A DNA stretch of 64,000 nt from Arthrobacter sp. AFG20. GTDB lineage: Bacteria; Actinomycetota; Actinomycetes; Actinomycetales; Micrococcaceae. This document shows, one piece after another, positions 63,918 to 64,000 of this stretch. The translations under genes were made by a program, and so were the position numbers. How positions within the stretch are numbered: the stretch's first letter is position 1; each line of letters starts with the position of its first letter. The stretch covers positions 309,068-373,067 of the forward strand of contig NZ_PJMC01000003.1 of the NCBI RefSeq assembly GCF_002892795.1. Direction: 5' to 3'. The notes under the pieces were generated by a model, which worked only from the letters and a program-made list of their open reading frames with translations, searched no databases and had not been told where the DNA came from.

Positions 63918-64000
63918 ATGGTTCATAAAGTCAAGGCTGTTGTTGTCAGGGCGAAGGACGCTCCGGTGTCGGTGGAGACGATCCTGGTGCCGGATCCGGG
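63918..64000 (+). CDS. S-(hydroxymethyl)mycothiol dehydrogenase (3' truncated)
   Basis: The first 27 residues, MVHKVKAVVVRAKDAPVSVE onward, match the N-terminus of the actinobacterial mycothiol-dependent formaldehyde dehydrogenase, a zinc alcohol dehydrogenase family enzyme that oxidises the formaldehyde-mycothiol adduct. The gene runs off the window edge. Formaldehyde is a by-product of sarcosine oxidase when THF is limiting, which fits the shared operator. The identification rests on a short segment. Confidence 0.7.
   Translation, partial: MVHKVKAVVVRAKDAPVSVETILVPDP

Overview
This window is chromosomal DNA from a high-GC actinobacterium, most likely an Arthrobacter/Pseudarthrobacter-type Micrococcaceae. 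Support for this is the strong G/C third-position bias, frequent GTG and TTG starts behind purine-rich ribosome binding sites, many ATGA or TGATG gene junctions, and a partial mycothiol-dependent formaldehyde dehydrogenase at the right edge. I see no rRNA or tRNA genes, CRISPR arrays, insertion sequences or phage genes. The content is almost entirely catabolic.

Layout. 1-5.6 kb: a four-gene translationally coupled run (ABC exporter, two phosphotransferases, UDP-sugar dehydrogenase). 6.0-9.1 kb: a secreted rhamnogalacturonan lyase and an ArsR/SRPBCC pair. 9.3-16.9 kb: a glyoxylate/allantoin block (hyi, glxR, gcl, glxK, allB, a winged-helix protein, bcp). 17.0-26.7 kb: a seven-gene minus-strand operon for sarcosine and one-carbon metabolism (glyA-soxB-soxD-soxA-soxG-sdaA-purU) with a divergent GntR regulator. 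27.0-27.6 kb: a small secreted repeat protein.

27.8-51.8 kb is the most interesting region. It holds a quercetinase-like bicupin, an operon of alpha/beta hydrolase, FAH-family protein, flavin hydroxylase and DUF3500 protein, and a second operon of an oligopeptide-class ABC transporter, two esterase-like hydrolases and a GH78 rhamnosidase. An IclR regulator lies divergent from the transporter. A GH1 beta-glycosidase with its TetR regulator, another TetR, a degenerate EAL protein and a second GH78 follow. A TTTCA-N5-TGAAA palindrome lies upstream of exactly three transcription units here (bicupin, catabolic operon, transporter/IclR), and two copies share the same 15-mer. I read this as a regulon for uptake, deglycosylation and ring cleavage of a rhamnosylated flavonoid such as rutin; the substrate is inferred.

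51.7-54.5 kb: hxlA-hxlB (ribulose monophosphate formaldehyde fixation) with a divergent regulator that fuses a decayed kinase-like ATPase module to a LuxR HTH. 54.5-58.1 kb: a four-gene operon (NAD-binding dehydrogenase, MFS transporter, RraA-type aldolase, GntR). 58.3-64 kb: GNAT acetyltransferase, IclR, PLP-dependent dehydratase, BCCT osmolyte transporter, DUF6457 protein, and the start of the mycothiol-dependent formaldehyde dehydrogenase. The operator in front of glyA recurs with one mismatch at the promoter of that dehydrogenase, linking sarcosine demethylation to formaldehyde removal.

Intergenic DNA carries a repeat family of about 32-bp tandem units ending in a large hairpin (two loci), a 20-bp-stem inverted repeat inside the glyoxylate gene run, and several strong hairpin terminators.
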